Assembly (NCBI GenBank): GCA_033220425.1
Contig: CM065647.1
Location: 1,860,001 to 1,924,000, forward strand
Source of the DNA: Lepraria neglecta
Taxonomy: Eukaryota > Ascomycota > Lecanoromycetes > Lecanorales > Stereocaulaceae
DNA: 64,000 bases
Direction: 5' to 3'
Made by a program: the position numbers and the translations under genes. The notes beneath the pieces are model-generated. The model was not told the DNA's origin and ran no database searches. It saw nothing but the letters and a program-made list of their open reading frames with translations. Shown here one piece after another: positions 46,267 to 58,616 of this stretch (position 1 is the first letter of the stretch; each line of letters opens with the position of its first letter).

Positions 46267-46945
46267 ATGATTTCCCAAGTGCCTCACGTGTCTCAGCATC
46301 AACACGTAAATCTCGTCGTTATGGCTTTGTCTTCCCTCCTATTTTTCACCATTGCAGCCCTCGGTTTGACGACATTGCGGCGGTCCTTGGACAACAGCTC
46401 GTCGGTCAGAGCACACGCGAATATTCTTTCGAGGGTGCTTGCATTCCTGCTCTTGTTTTTCTACTTCGCCTTTCTTCTCAGCTTCCAAGGGGTGACGCAC
46501 AGGAAGGAGCTAGAAAATTTTAGATCGAAAAGTGGGAAGCTTGACTATGAGAACCATCCACAAATTCTGGGGGTTGAGACACCCCGCGTGGCTTGGCAGC
46601 CTGGAGCATGGTCGCATTTGTCGGCGCTTCTTGGACTGCAACGACAAATTGCTGCATTTCCCTTGCTGACATCCACCAACTCCTACTCGGAGCAGACCAG
46701 AACACCTGTGTGTTACGATGGCCGCGCAAAAGCAGTCGCAGGGCGCTGAATCTCGTGTTGAGGTCTGCGTTTCGACGTTTTCCATGGACAGCAGCATACC
46801 AGCTCCAGCAGTGCCTCTCTTCCCAGCGAATGATCACTCTTACAATCGTCCTCGGTTTATTGACATCGATGAAGGCGCGGAACGCCGTGATGAATCGGTT
46901 CATACTCTAATACACCACACCGCAGCTTTTGCACAGATAATATGA
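46267..46945 (+). CDS. Possible small two-helix membrane protein
   Basis: A frame from ATG 46267 opens with MISQVPHVSQHQHVNLVV and contains two clear hydrophobic helices (about LSSLLFFTIAALGLTTL and VLAFLLLFFYFAFLLSF), followed by a basic hydrophilic part ending at 46749. A second frame, ending at 46945 (VPLFPANDHSYNRPRFIDID), looks coding and could be a further exon joined by an intron in 46600-46770, but I could not fix the splice sites. I do not recognise the family. The helices and sharp hydrophilic tail favour a real membrane protein over chance, weakly. Confidence 0.35.
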
Positions 46946-47342
46946 TTGGCGATTAGTAGGTATGGTCGAAATATTACGACACTGCAGTGGGAGCTGTTAC
47001 TCGAGGGGCCACTCTTTTAGATTGTAATGAGCTTGTTTGAGCCCTGCAGAAGAAGCGGTGGGATCTCGTACAATTGGAAAGGAGTTGATCGAGGGGAGGA
47101 AGGAGTTTCCCTCCAATCCATGTAGGCAACATGCCAAGGTGAGGCCAAGACCGCATCTCGTTGGGTTCGTTGGGATGACTTCACCACGACACAGCAACAG
47201 AGAACGTGCAGAGTGGAGGACTAAATGTCGGCGGAAACTTGCAGACCATCTTCGTCAGACGCGAGGCCCACGGCACAGAAGACGTTAAAGTCACATTTGT
47301 GTGACCGTATCATGATGACGATGAGATCCCAATCGCCTGAAT
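46946..47342. other. Convergent intergenic region
   Basis: 397 bp with short frames on both strands and no recognised feature. Confidence 0.4.
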
Positions 47343-49253
47343 CTAACCTGGCAGAACAAATCTCTTCAATGTCTCTCTGCGCGTTAGCGACATCTCCTCA
47401 GGTATATCAAGCCTTCCACAAGCAATAGCAGTGAACAACACTAGCAGTAGTTGAATGCCTCCAGTCAGGCCAAGAATAAGATCGAAGGCTAACGGAAGAT
47501 CGAGTGTCAATCGCAGCCCCTGAGTTGGTACGTGTCCCAGAACGATCTTCGGCTGATTCGTTTGAGCTGCTGCCGCGATAACCCCGATTGCAAAGCGTGA
47601 GAGTTGGCTCGCCATTCCTGTAGCGCTGTTGTTTTGTGCTTGGCCGAATGCGACGCCCTGGTTGTAGAAGACGTACTCCCAGTCACCGTCGAGTTGTGGG
47701 ATCGCGCCGGATAAGGCAATGGCGCGGGCAGCTAGGGATGCTTGGTCAGGAGGGAGCGAACCAGGAAATGAGTCTGGTGAAGGTGTCACTGTGATGTTGC
47801 ATTCGTAGAAATATACACCGGTGCTATTTTCCACAGATAGACCGGAGGCGCTCTCGACGACTTTAATGTTGCCGCAGCCTGGACCACACACGCTTACGTC
47901 GTATGGAGATGAGAGGTAATACGTCCCTTCTGCGTTCAGTGCGTCCGGAGGAAAGAGCACTGTTTCGCCGCTCTCGAGTAGCGTGAACTCGGCGGCCATG
48001 ATCGTATAGTCAGGCAGATTGTGGGCAGGTGACCCTGTTGCTGGTATGGTAGTAGAATTGAGTTGGTAAGCTGGCGTCGTGCACACACCGCTCGCTCTGA
48101 TAATCCGATCCGTGTAGACGGAGAGCATGCCTGGACCATTGCTGTAATTCGACGGCGTCGAGTTCAGAGAGACGTACTCCCAACGGTCAGTTGCATTCCA
48201 GAATGCTGCAGGGTTAGAGGCCCATGGCGATCCATCAAGCTTTTGTTCTGGTAGCACTGAGTATTTATAAACACTCCCAATGTCTCCTAAAACGTGTGCA
48301 GCAAACGTGTGCAGCAAACGCTTCACCGTAGAAGTCGTTGGTAATTCGATCGTTTTCGGGAGTGAAGCGTCCCAAGTTTGGGATAGAGATTTTGCTGATG
48401 GCTGAGCCCAGATACACATCTTCTGGGCCGGGGACTGCCGAATAAGTGAGACTCAAGCTAGCTATACCAGTCTGTGCGAGCTGAATGCTGTCAGTGTTAC
48501 AAGCCTTTCCAATTTCGGAGACTTGCTGACCATATTGATGGCTAGCCATGTCATGCACGCAGCAATTGTGCCCAGTCGTGGCACAGTCCACATCATTTTC
48601 AGAAGATCCGTCATGCTATCGCAATGCAGAATAAATTCAACCTGGGGCCGTCAGTGAAGCCCATTCACGACCAACAGCTCAAGGAGACGACACAGGATTC
48701 TCACCTCTTGCGAAGGTCTTCGTCTGTAGCCTAAAATCCACCATCGGAAGTCCAGTGCAATCTCCTTCAGACTGCTCGCAATATTGAGACCAAAAGCAAT
48801 GCTCAATGCGACATTGATTGCATCGAACACAGACTTTGCTCCAGGACTGATTACTCTGTCTTTGTACAGCCATAATGAGAGGTAGAATCCGGCGATCAGA
48901 ACCCAGGTTACGATGCATCGGACAAGACCGTGGAGAAGAATGATAGTCGAGTTCGATGTCTTCTTGGCTCTCGTCTTTGGCAACGTGCTTGGATGACGAG
49001 TCGGTGCTGGCAACACTGATGAGGTGGGCAGTTCTGCACATGGTTAGTACTTTGCAGGATGCTCGCGAGGCATCCTCGATAGAAGATGGGACTCGTTACT
49101 GCCAAAATCCTCCCCTACGTCTGGCAGGGACACAGTTGATGGCGATGATCCAGTTCTCCCATGGTCGTCGATTTCAACGTTTGCTCCATCGGGATATCCC
49201 TGCAAAGGAAGGCTCTCAACGTACGAACTTTCGTCATTGATAGACATCGCCAT
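47343..49253 (-). CDS. Polytopic membrane protein of a fungal hypothetical family
   Basis: Modelled as five exons, join(49253..49100, 49033..48705, 48641..48531, 48471..48327, 48286..47343), giving 560 residues. After a disordered N-terminus of about 75 residues come three transmembrane helices (VRCIVTWVLIAGFYLSLWLY; an FDAINVALSIAFGLNIASSL helix; RLGTIAACMTWLAINM). A large region with Asn-glycosylation sequons and Cys pairs (CGPGCG) follows and looks extracellular, then a C-terminal helix (LILGLTGGIQLLLVLFTAIA) and a basic tail. I recall similar uncharacterised proteins in Pezizomycotina; no function is known. The intron at 48287-48326 is only 40 nt and contains a 13-bp tandem duplication, so the gene is either spliced there or frameshifted (see findings). 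Intron 1 has a clear TACTAAC branch site. Confidence 0.72.
48295..48320. repeat. 13-bp tandem duplication within a membrane-protein gene
   Basis: TGTGCAGCAAACG occurs twice in direct succession (48295-48307 and 48308-48320). Thirteen is not a multiple of three, so the second copy shifts the reading frame unless it is spliced out. Confidence 0.9.
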
Positions 49254-51235
49254 GGCAGATGTTCATGAGCTTTTGCAAGATCAAAATTATACTGAGGGGA
49301 GTTTCATGGCTAACGCAGAAGGGGCATGAAATGCGCGCAATAAAACGTCTTCGAATGTGGTCGTCCTGCTGGCGTGGCACCATGTATATAGTAGGAAGAG
49401 GCTGGCATTTTGTACACCTGCATTTCAGCTCATAAGAGGACACGAGCTTGTTATCGTCGAATTCGAGCCGGTGACATTTATCATGCAAGTGAAAGGTTGG
49501 TACAAGCATGTCAACGCGATGGCGTCTCCAACGACTAGCACTAAGTCTCAACTAGAATTAGAGTGGGGAGACTCGATTCGCGACTAGTGCGTTACATACG
49601 AATGTTACAAGCCTGGTATGAGGCAGTTCCAGAGAACAACAAAAAGTACCTGTGATCCACTGCCGGGTTCATAGGACAGCCATATCATGCAGCTAGGACT
49701 CTTGAAGCTGGCTCATTAGCGAGTACATACCACGAAGCGGGTATATTGCTTTAAACTGAGTCTCAGATAGGTTGATATTGTGGGGCAGAGGGGTTGCATA
49801 GAAGCAGCTCAGTTGACGGGCCTGGCGAGGTAACTCTGCGACGAATCTCTCAATTCGAGGTAATTTTCGGACAAAGTTGGTGCAGCAAATAAAGAAATGG
49901 CATTTGGATACCCCTTCACTCGTCGGACGTGGATGTAGGTCAGGAACTAGATCTGTAGACTGAAAGTAGTTTGGTCTTATTTCGTGACGTAGGGCGTTTC
50001 ATTACGCCGGGATGTTGATTACCTTAGCATATAATAAATGACATTCCATAACATAACATGCATATGACCTGCCAAGGACGCCTGCGCCTGCATTGCGTCC
50101 CTGCATATTCCTCGCTTTTCGGGAGTAATTCTAGAACCGCGAGCGAAGTGATCCAAAGATACGCGTGACCGATTTTTACTCTAAAGAATAGCCACAAGTG
50201 GTTTGGTAGCCTATGCAGCTCGTTCCATCATAACTGGTCCGACCATTCCTGTGCAGACGGCAGCCAATCGACACTTGCCACTTGGTGACCGGTCTCAATT
50301 GAGACCAGTCATTCCAGCAGACCCTTGCCTGAACTGCTCATGATGATTTTTACATTTACTGGTTCCCGCTAAGTCAACTTGCAAACTCAGACGCCTTCAC
50401 TCTGAGTTGTCAATAAGCTATTGGAAAGGAGCATAAGCCACTCATGCAAAGGGATCAGCGATGCGAGCAGCAATCCTGGTTTAGGCAATCATTAACGGGC
50501 CGGCTCATGGTCACTAACCTTCCGACCGAGCGCACTATAATACGCTTAACTTGAGCTTCTTGCAATCTTCTAGATGATATGGCTTTCGGAGAACCCTTCT
50601 AACGACGTTGATTACTGACGCTTCGTCTCATAGATCGCCTCATGTCTTATGAAGCTTTGACCTGCATTTATTCTGCTAATGCCAGCAGCTACACATAAGT
50701 TAGTCGTCATTAGAAGTAGTATTAATTCCTCTATACCATAAATGTAGACATAGTATTAGATGTCAGTTTTGTGCTGGCAGTATCAATAATATTCGAGACC
50801 TAATAAATCTGCAAACAGGATGAGAAATTAGACTCTAGCCTAGACTGATAGAGATACTTTTCTGAGTATCAGACTTCTCTGCCATAGCTTTCGTCTGGGC
50901 CCTGCAGGCCTGTACCAGGAAGCCATCATCAGTCAATCAAGGTCTTCTGAGCAACTGTACGCACCAAGCGCCAACCTCTTGTTAACCAGTAGGTCCGCTC
51001 TTGCTTATTCAATAAAATACTACCTCTCTCCGGGCAGACTCTAACGATAAGCTCCTGCACTTTAGCAGCTCGAGCCACTCGTTCCGCCATGATGCCGTTT
51101 TGCATCAAAGCGCTCCTCGCTGGGCCATATTCAGCTTTTATCTCTTTTGCGCTGTCTAAAGTGACAAAATCTGGCCTCACATAGTATGTCACATCATCAA
51201 GACCATATGCACGCCCCGATGGCAATAATTTACTC
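49254..51235. other. Long intergenic region
   Basis: About 2 kb between the membrane-protein start and the MFS transporter stop, AT-rich from 50640 to 50850. A 98-codon minus-strand frame at 50929-51225 starts just after the MFS stop, but I could not relate it to any family. A near-perfect palindrome lies at 50286-50310. Confidence 0.45.
50286..50310. repeat. Near-perfect palindrome
   Basis: The core GGTCTCAATTGAGACC (16 bp) is a perfect palindrome; three more outer pairs match around one mismatch per side. It could be a dimeric regulator site or a small hairpin. It is about 1 kb upstream of the membrane-protein start. Confidence 0.7.
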
Positions 51236-53034
51236 TTACTCTCTCTTCAAGCCCACCTTGCCAATCCGTCTCAAGCCCAAGCCTCCAATTACACATGCCA
51301 GCAACATCCACCCAAAACTCACCCAAAAAGATACTCGATATCCTTTCATGAGCGCCTCTGGTGACGTTTTCACCTTATACTCACTATGATCTGTGACAGA
51401 AGTGGAAATGCTAGCCATGATAGCAAGACCAAGTGACGTTCCGAACTGAGCGAGCGTTTGAAACACGGCACCGCCGAGGGCCTGCGTCTTTTCAGGGAAG
51501 ACATCAGTGATTACTAGGGCTGCGACGGTAAACATGACTTCAACGTATTAGTATCTACGATCTGACGAGGATGTTAAGCTCTTACCATCGGCCGAAAATG
51601 GCCCAAGAAACATCGCCCAGCAGGCCGAATACCAGTATGGCCACGACGGATCGATCAGTGCCATCAGGAGAGGCGCCACAGCAGCAATGATCGAGGTCAC
51701 CACAACGAGATAATCGGCACGGAATTTGTGGGCTAAGAACCCTGTGGCGATGTTCAGCGCCGATCCTGATATGACATTAGGAATGAATCGAAGCGAAGTC
51801 TCAAGCGCTGTGAGATGTTGCACGTCCTGGAAAAACAAGCTGAAGAACCATTCCATAACGTTGAGTACAGCCCAAGAAAGCATCACCATGACGCAAATGG
51901 ACATGAAGGCGGAGTTCCTCCAGAGAGAATTAGGCATTAGAGCCGGGTTGCCGAGTCTTTCTTGCCGGCCAACCCAGAAGACGAAGGCCGGGACGAGGGC
52001 AAGTGAGATGGCGAGAAAGGCGATATTGGGGGCGTCACGGATATTGGAGACACTCGCAGTAATGGATCTATGGGTCAAATGTCAGTAAATACGAACGTCG
52101 TACTCCAAATCTCAACTTACGCTAGTACATACGATAGCAAAGCCAGACAGCTGCTCGCTAGAACGGCACCGACCCAGTCAATCTCCTTGCTCAGCCTCGA
52201 CCAAGTCATCGGTAGCAGGTTGCGATCTAGAGGAAGGCCCCAGAAGCTGACGGCAAAGAACGCAGCGTTAGCGGCAGCACACATATAGTACCCGGCACGC
52301 CAGCCTACGGTGTCAACAAAGAGTCCTCCAAGAACGAGCCCGATCAGGAACCCCAAACATTGTCCCGCCCCCATGAACGCGAGACCAAGATTGCGTCGCT
52401 GTCCATTTGGAAATGAAGTCGTTATGATACTGACTGCGGTGGGTAGACAGAGAGATACAGCAATACCTTGCATGGCGCGGAACAAGATTAGCTGAAGACC
52501 GGTCTTCGAGAGTCCGCACGCGAGCACGAAGATGCCCTGAAGAAAGCAGCCTAGGAGGAATATCTTGCGTGCGCCTACTAGGTCGGCTATTGAGCCGGCA
52601 AGGATGAGCAGACAGCCTGTTGTGAGCGCGTAGACAGAAGCCGGCCTAGCATTTGCTGTCAGTATGCCTATTTACTGTCTCATCCGATAGAGGAGAAAAG
52701 AATTTCCTTTGTTCTCATTTTGAAAGAATTCTGCGTCTTACCATAGAAGTAGATTGCTTGCAAGATTCAAATCCTGAGCCATTCGCGGCAGACCCACGGT
52801 GAGTAGTCCGGTGCTGAAGCTGCTGACAGTCGTGATACCAGTCAATGTTCCAATGATAGTGACTGTCCGCCCTTTCGACAGCTGCTTGTTGGCATCAGCA
52901 GCAATCTGTTCATCGAGCTCCTCTTGAAGCTGGACATTAGGAGATCTTTGGACGCCGTCATCGCGAGACATAGAGGCTCGGTTGTCCCTGATTGGGGTGA
53001 TTGTATCCAAAATGATATTGGTTGTCTGTGCCAT
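51236..53034 (-). CDS. MFS transporter, DHA2-type drug:H+ antiporter
   Basis: Four exons, join(53034..52742, 52645..52121, 52067..51586, 51537..51236), give 533 residues. A hydrophilic N-terminus of about 60 residues precedes a series of hydrophobic helices typical of major facilitator proteins; I can follow about 12-14. Motif A-like IADLVGARKIFLLG lies after helix 2, and RAMQGIAVSLCLPTAVSII matches motif B with its Arg. A GAGQCLGFLIGLVLGG segment resembles the antiporter motif C (G-x-x-x-G-P-x-x-G-G). The closest general class is the 14-helix DHA2 family, which exports toxins, drugs or own metabolites across the plasma membrane; the substrate is unknown. There is no biosynthetic gene next to it. 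Confidence 0.9.
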
Positions 53035-54153
53035 ACTGGGTTGTGGTTGTTGCTAGGCAGCTATTTATTGGAGCAAGAAATGAGTAACAGCCTGGCCCGC
53101 ATTTGTCGGTTGCAAAATGATTGCGACTAGGGCGGATGTCGATCATTCTTCCTGCCACTAATTTTACTACGGAGTACCTTACAAGTCGATTACAAATAGG
53201 TTTGGCGAGCGCTTCGGGACCGGCGCTTGTTGCTGCTCACCCCAGCAAATATTGCCAAACGTTCCCAAACGTATATAACTCTACCGGATGCAAGGTCTAA
53301 ACATTGACGGGAGTGCTCGGAGGCTAGCTCTTTCGATCTCAAGATACTCCCCGAATTGGCCTGTTAAAACCATATCACTCTCTCGATAAGGTAGTTACAT
53401 TTTAGTATGGCTCCGGGAATTTTGTTGAAGCTGTAAAGGTGATCTACAGGCCAGTATAATTGTCTACCCTCGTTATCTTATGCAACCTAAATACTCCACT
53501 GTCTGCCCTTGCTTTCTTGAAACCTTGAGTATAAGACGAGAGTGAGTCTGCTCTCCCATGCTACCCCTCTGGAGGACTCTATATCCTAGCGCTAAGCAAT
53601 TCTCTAACGTAGCCATATTCTCCCTAGCGCTTTCGAATAGACGCATAATGGCTCGACCTTCGCGGCCAGTTTGTGGCTGGCAAGATTCGTTTAAAGGTCC
53701 AGTTCAAAGACGTGTGACATATCTTAAGGTTGCATTTTCGTTAATTGAATGTGGATACGAGTGTGGGGTTCTTAATGTCTCGTATTTGAAAATCGCCGGC
53801 TGAGATGCTCGATAATGAAAGTCCATTCTTACAGGTTTGTATTTCCGTCGAGTGCGGACCAGACTATCAACTGACGTGAAGGCGGTCAAGTGACTGCCTT
53901 TGGCTTACTAGAGCTTACGGATACGGATATGTAAATTTGTGGCGGTGAAAAATAAAGAAGCATCAGCTGGGGCTGTAGTACCACGGTCGTATAATTCCGC
54001 AGTCAGCTCTGCATCTCGGTTATCTCTCTGAGGACTATATTAGAGCACCTTTGCTCGCTTTTCTCGCCCTTGTCATTGATTCATTATTCCTCCTGTCAAT
54101 CCTACGCCATTCAAGATCAATCTCCTTCGACCCATTTCTGTCAGGCTATTAAA
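53035..54153. other. Divergent intergenic region
   Basis: 1119 bp between the MFS transporter and the small secreted protein, which diverge. Should hold both promoters. A TATA-like TATATTAG sits at about 54038-54045, some 110 bp before the secreted-protein start. No gene is supported. Confidence 0.45.
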
Positions 54154-54651
54154 ATGAAGACCATCAACACATCCATTATTCTTGCTTTTCTCGCCGCCAT
54201 CGCCCAAACGGCTCCCACTCCTGCACCCCAATCCGAACCCTGTAACCCCAACCCCCATGGTAGAAGCTGCGGTGCCACCTTATACGGCGCTGCGGGAGCG
54301 TCCAGCACCATCAGTGTTCTTCTCGACTTCCAGGTCCATACGATCGGTATGTCTCTCGAATTGTCCACCACAACATCCTCCACCTGCCCTGCCCTAAACC
54401 ATGCTTCACTTCACCCGTCCTTACTTGCTAATCGGTGCAAACATTGAGTCCATGCAGCTAACTCAAATTTTGCGGTAGATGTTCCCTTTGGCGTCAGTCA
54501 GATCTATAACCCCGACGAAGGACAATTCGAAGTGATTACTCTATACGGCAATGATGGCAGCGTCACCAAAGTAAACCCCGGGGCAACCGTTGATGTTGGC
54601 CCGCCTCAGGTGCAGACCAAGGCGTTTTGCCAAATCGTTTGTCCGTCCTAA
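54154..54651 (+). CDS. Small secreted cysteine-containing protein
   Basis: Two exons, join(54154..54346, 54458..54651), give 128 residues. A clear signal peptide (MKTINTSIILAFLAAIAQT) is followed by APTPAPQ, a Pro-rich linker, and a mature domain of roughly 100 residues with four Cys (PCNPN, SCGATL, FCQIVC), which could form two disulphides. The body is Gly, Val and Asn-rich with beta-strand-like patterns. I do not recognise the family. Small size, secretion and paired Cys are general properties of candidate effectors in plant-associated fungi, but no host or role can be read from sequence. The 111-nt intron ends in a good TGCAG acceptor. Confidence 0.75.
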
Positions 54652-54909
54652 GAGTTGAATAGATTGGGAGGATAGTTGAGACTCAAGGCGTGGAGGAGCA
54701 TTAGGCAAAGAACTCAACGAAGGAGATTGTTCTAAATCTAGAATACTCGTGTTCAGATGCTAGGAGAATCGAAATCGCTAGTCACGTCTCTTGTTCCAAC
54801 TATGCCTCAGTACATCTTCAATCGTTAAATTAGCAGTCGCTAGCACATTCTGACCTACACATCCAGGCTTCACCCCTCTTTCAACCGCTCCATTCTGTCC
54901 GCCATTCCT

Positions 54910-55509
54910 TTACTTCATAAGAGGTATCCCTAAATTCTTAAGTACGACTTGACACCCAACTGCATTGCCAACACTCTGGTATGGTTGCAGGAATATCTTC
55001 CCGCCCTCTGGCCCCGGGTCTTGCCCGCCCGGTGTTCCAAAAATCTTCGCCCCAGCATCCTCAGGTACATTTCCAAGAGACTGCAGCACTCGGTTGACTG
55101 CGTGCATTTCCGCACCCGCGAAACTGGTCCTGTGAGTGTTTCCAGCGCCGACTGCTGCTGCGAGAGTGGGATGAACATTGACCATAGGCCCTCTCCCGTT
55201 CCTTGCCGACGTTGCTAACCAGGCGGTTTGCTGACTTGGAACATTGATTATTGCGAGGGTCGCGGGTGTGCCAGCACCGTGGATATCGTCCGGAAAGGCC
55301 GTCTTGGACTCTTTGGTCATGGCCCAGTATGTGTCTGACAAGATGCTTTTTGCCTGAACCTCGTCCATCTCCTTGTTTTGATCTGTGTACCAAGCCACAG
55401 CCACGTCACTACCACCTGCTGGTTAGTATCGCGTAAGTGCAGCACCTTTGCCGAAGCCTAAATACTCTTCTTTCATTGGGACAAATTTGGTCTTCTTGTT
55501 GGATGCCAT
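54910..55509 (-). CDS. Unknown 180-residue protein
   Basis: Two exons, join(55509..55466, 55408..54910), give 180 residues. The splice was chosen because it keeps the frame and has a TACTAAC branch site before the acceptor; an alternative donor at GGCAAAG would give a 30-nt intron, too short. There is no signal peptide or membrane helix. Conserved-looking blocks are ILSDTYWAMTKESKTAFPDDIHG, in which an Asp-x-x-Tyr-Trp stretch stands out, then RTSFAGAEMHAVNRVLQSLG and GGKIFLQPYQSVGNAVGC. The His-Ala-x-Asn in AEMHAVN loosely recalls deaminase metal motifs, but the second Cys pair is absent, so I do not assign that. I recall relatives in other fungi without named function. Confidence 0.65.
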
Positions 55510-56512
55510 TTCACCGAAAGGATCTGATAGCTAAAACCCTGGGAGGGTGTTTTTCCGAAGCGGTGGATCAAGGTTGATAATTTGGAAGGTGCAAACTTCG
55601 ATGATTAATGACTGCTGGGACGGCTCGCAACTGAAAGTTGAAAGGAGATGATCGATGGCAAAGCTGGTGAGTGATTCTTGCTGGAGACATAATCCTGAGG
55701 TTATGATTGGAGTTTCATAGTAGCGAACTCAGCTGTCACGAGCATGAGCATCCCATTATTATTAATGGCGAGTCTTGGTTCCGCCTCGGCTCTCTTCAGC
55801 TATGATTAGGACGATGGCTTGCAGGTGAAGTTTCAATGGCCTATGAAAAAAGCACCAGTTCGTCACGCAGAGCACCGGATTGAATCACTAGGGTTGAAAA
55901 ACTGCAGGCTAATGGTGGGGCCTTTCCGATATCTTCATTGGGCGTCTTTCCTTCATTTCAGCCAGCCACCACTGTCTCTAGAACACCACTGAAAGTCACT
56001 AAAATTGTTGATGCTCGGTCTCCAATCCATCATTATGTAAAGCTTCGCCAGTAGTAGTAAGTCGGAGAATACTCTTTGCAAGTCCATAAACAACACAGTA
56101 GCTTTGCATTCTGTCCTCTGCTATGGTTTGGACATTTATGCATCTTCTATGTATAAGTGATCGTGATGCCGGAAGTAGACGTCCAAATTAGCTGCCACTA
56201 TCCTGTCTTTTACGCATGATGCACATGATGCACCCCGTACGTTCAGCTGAAGCCAAGATGTGGCTTGGTTGGTCTTTGCGTTTCTGGAACCGAGTCGTTT
56301 CGGGGCAAGGTAGTCACTCTTCAAAAGTGACTGTCCCCGCCTCCTAGCGCGCGTACTTAGAGACCAAGGTACCTACGGTAGTTATCTAAAATCCAGAATT
56401 TTTAGATGGCTCGGAATAGGCCTTGCTGTCGCATGAATGCTGTTCTCCCTTGACTAATTGAAAAATCTTTCGGGGCGCTTTGGGAGGCATCAGTGGGATC
56501 AGCGGGGTGTAC
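55510..56512. other. Intergenic region left of the Fot1-like element
   Basis: 1003 bp with no supported gene. Nothing in it resembles a second transposon end. Confidence 0.4.
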
Positions 56513-56541
56513 CCACACCGCCTAACCGGCCAGCCCTATAG
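56513..56541. repeat. Left terminal inverted repeat of the Fot1/pogo-like element
   Basis: 29 bp matching the reverse complement of 58617-58645, with the CCTAACCGGCC core. Confidence 0.85.
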
Positions 56542-56605
56542 GGCTGAATTTCAATATGCATACAATCGCATATTCTGACTTAATTGACTCCCAAAAGTTC
56601 TCTAT

Positions 56606-58513
56606 CTACTGACCAGCCTTACGAGGCTTTCTTATACGTAGCCCTCTTCCCATTGGTTGATCCTGAAGCTCCCCGGAGCTCTCCTGGTGGCGGCGCTGCT
56701 GCCCCCACCGACCCTGCTGGAGGTCCTGAGTAGTCACCCTCACTGGCAATATCACCACCATTCTTTGACGTCTTAGCAGAGGAGAGATAGGGCGGAGGAG
56801 GCTCGCTGGCGGTGAGATCTGAGTAGCTAGGGCACGTCTTTTTGGTGTAGCTGGTGGACGCGGTGGGGCGAAGATATTTGGTCCTAGTGCTCGTAGCCTT
56901 CTCTCCTCCTTATTCCACTCTTTTAGTGCTTGCTGCGCCTTTTTCTCATCATATACGATAGCAGCATCCTTCTTCCGCTGGTCGATAACTTCCTGGTTTA
57001 TAACCCTAGCATTACCCCAGTTGCCTTTGGCACAGTTAGCTTTGCGCTCCTTCCTCTTATTTAATTCTAAAAGCTCATTAGTTGTAGCAGTCTGAATAGC
57101 ACCCTGAGCCATCGCAAAACAAGCAGTTTTGCTCACTTTTTGGAGAACTTCTTCAAATTCGATACTCTCTGCGGTTGCCTGCTGCAGTAACTGCCGGACC
57201 TGTAAGACGTTGGCAGGTATCATCATAATTTTAGTCTCGCCGTCTTTGCCAATCCTCGTAATCGTTGTTTGCAGTGGTATAGTTGGACGGATAGTAATAT
57301 TGTATTACTCGCATTGCTCTGGCGGCGGTGGAGGGAAGTGCTTTAGCACTACTTGTGGATTGAATGGTGAGAGTCCACTTGCTGCCCAAGCCTTTCTGAT
57401 ATTATCTAGAGTAATAGCGTCTTGCTTTGCTTAACGATAAAGCTCCAAAAAGTCAGTCTTATTAATAGAATAATAAGTACTAAGTCGAGTCGCTCGTTGG
57501 ACGTGATTTTTATAGGCAATTGACAACGGTGTAAATACACCAACATCCAACGGTTGCAGCAGGTGAGTCGTATGAGCAGGCAGGCACAACCCGATAATTT
57601 TGCGGGCGATACAGTACTCAATAGCAGCGGTTGAGATATGCGAAGTATGCCCATCAACGCAAAGAATACGGTATTCGCCTTTCTGACCAATCGCTGACTC
57701 CTTGTCAAAACATCTTTCGATCCACCGTTAATAGATCTTATTCTCGGTCCAGCCTTTTTCACTTGTTAAGATATAAGCCTCAGGATAAGCGTCGTTCCAA
57801 GCCTTCTGCTACATCACCGCCTTAAAGATAATCCAGGACCGTAGCGACCTTCTGCACATAGAAATGCACTCCAGTAGAGATACCCATTCGCGATTACCGC
57901 ACTGAGTCATATATTGGTGTTTCTCGTCCTGTGAGATCATGACTTTAAGCTTAGCAATAACGCCTTGCATCACTCCCTTCTCGTCCATGTTCCAGACGTC
58001 CTTATCCTCTACCTTATATTAAGTCTTAATCCGTAGAAAGAGCTCGAACCAGCCAGCGAGGATAGCAGGATCTTGAGCTAATACACGTTCTTTATCCAAC
58101 AGAGGAACGTATTTTGTCTTAATATCATTGTGACGACTGAGGAACTTCTGAGGCCAATTCTTTCCCAATAGCTTCTGATCCCCCCTAGCAATTATGAGGT
58201 CTTGAGCCAGTTAGTGTACTTGCTCTACTCGTGGAGGCTATCCCCAGGTCTGAAGATGTAGGATCCAATCGCGCAGCGCTGTCTCTTCTTCGGGGGTAAG
58301 TCTTTGTATATTTTGACGTCGTTCTGCGACTGAGGTAGCGCTATTGAGTCGTCCTTGTAGAGTGCTTTTTGGGACGCTATATTTGCCAGCAAGCTTAGCC
58401 ACCGAGATTGTAGGGTCTTCTTTCCAGCGATTATGGGTGAGCTTAAGGCGCTCGTCCGGCGATAGATCAAGTGGGTCGGAGGGGTCGGTGGGCTGGGGAA
58501 GGTTTGTAGGCAT
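56606..58513 (-). pseudogene. RIP-like decayed Fot1/pogo transposase
   Basis: Minus-strand frame fragments from ATG 58513 to 56606 give a pogo-type transposase: an N-terminal HTH/CENP-B-like part (ISVAKLAGKYSVPKSTLQGR), then WNMDEKG (first catalytic Asp), ILCVDGHTSH (second Asp) and LCLPAHTTHLLQPLDVGVF with the third Asp region, and a long hydrophilic C-terminus. At least six in-frame stops interrupt it. Several stand where Trp or Gln is expected (for example after HLQTWG), which are TGG to TAG/TAA and CAA/CAG to TAA/TAG changes, the CpA to TpA type made by RIP. The 3' part (57226-56606) is still open, so decay is uneven. Confidence 0.85.
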
Positions 58514-58616
58514 GTAGGAGGCGTTAGAGGTATTATTAGTGTTGATTTAGTTGAAAAGAAGTCGAATATGCAATAAAATCGACTGCAATTAGAAAATTTT
58601 GCTATTCAGCCCTATT

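Noticed and set aside
50929-51225. 98-codon minus-strand frame just after the MFS stop codon
   Set aside because: No family resemblance, no separate promoter space and likely within the 3' UTR.
39214-53034. ABC plus MFS transporters as part of a secondary-metabolite cluster
   Set aside because: No polyketide synthase, peptide synthetase, terpene cyclase or tailoring enzyme lies in the window.
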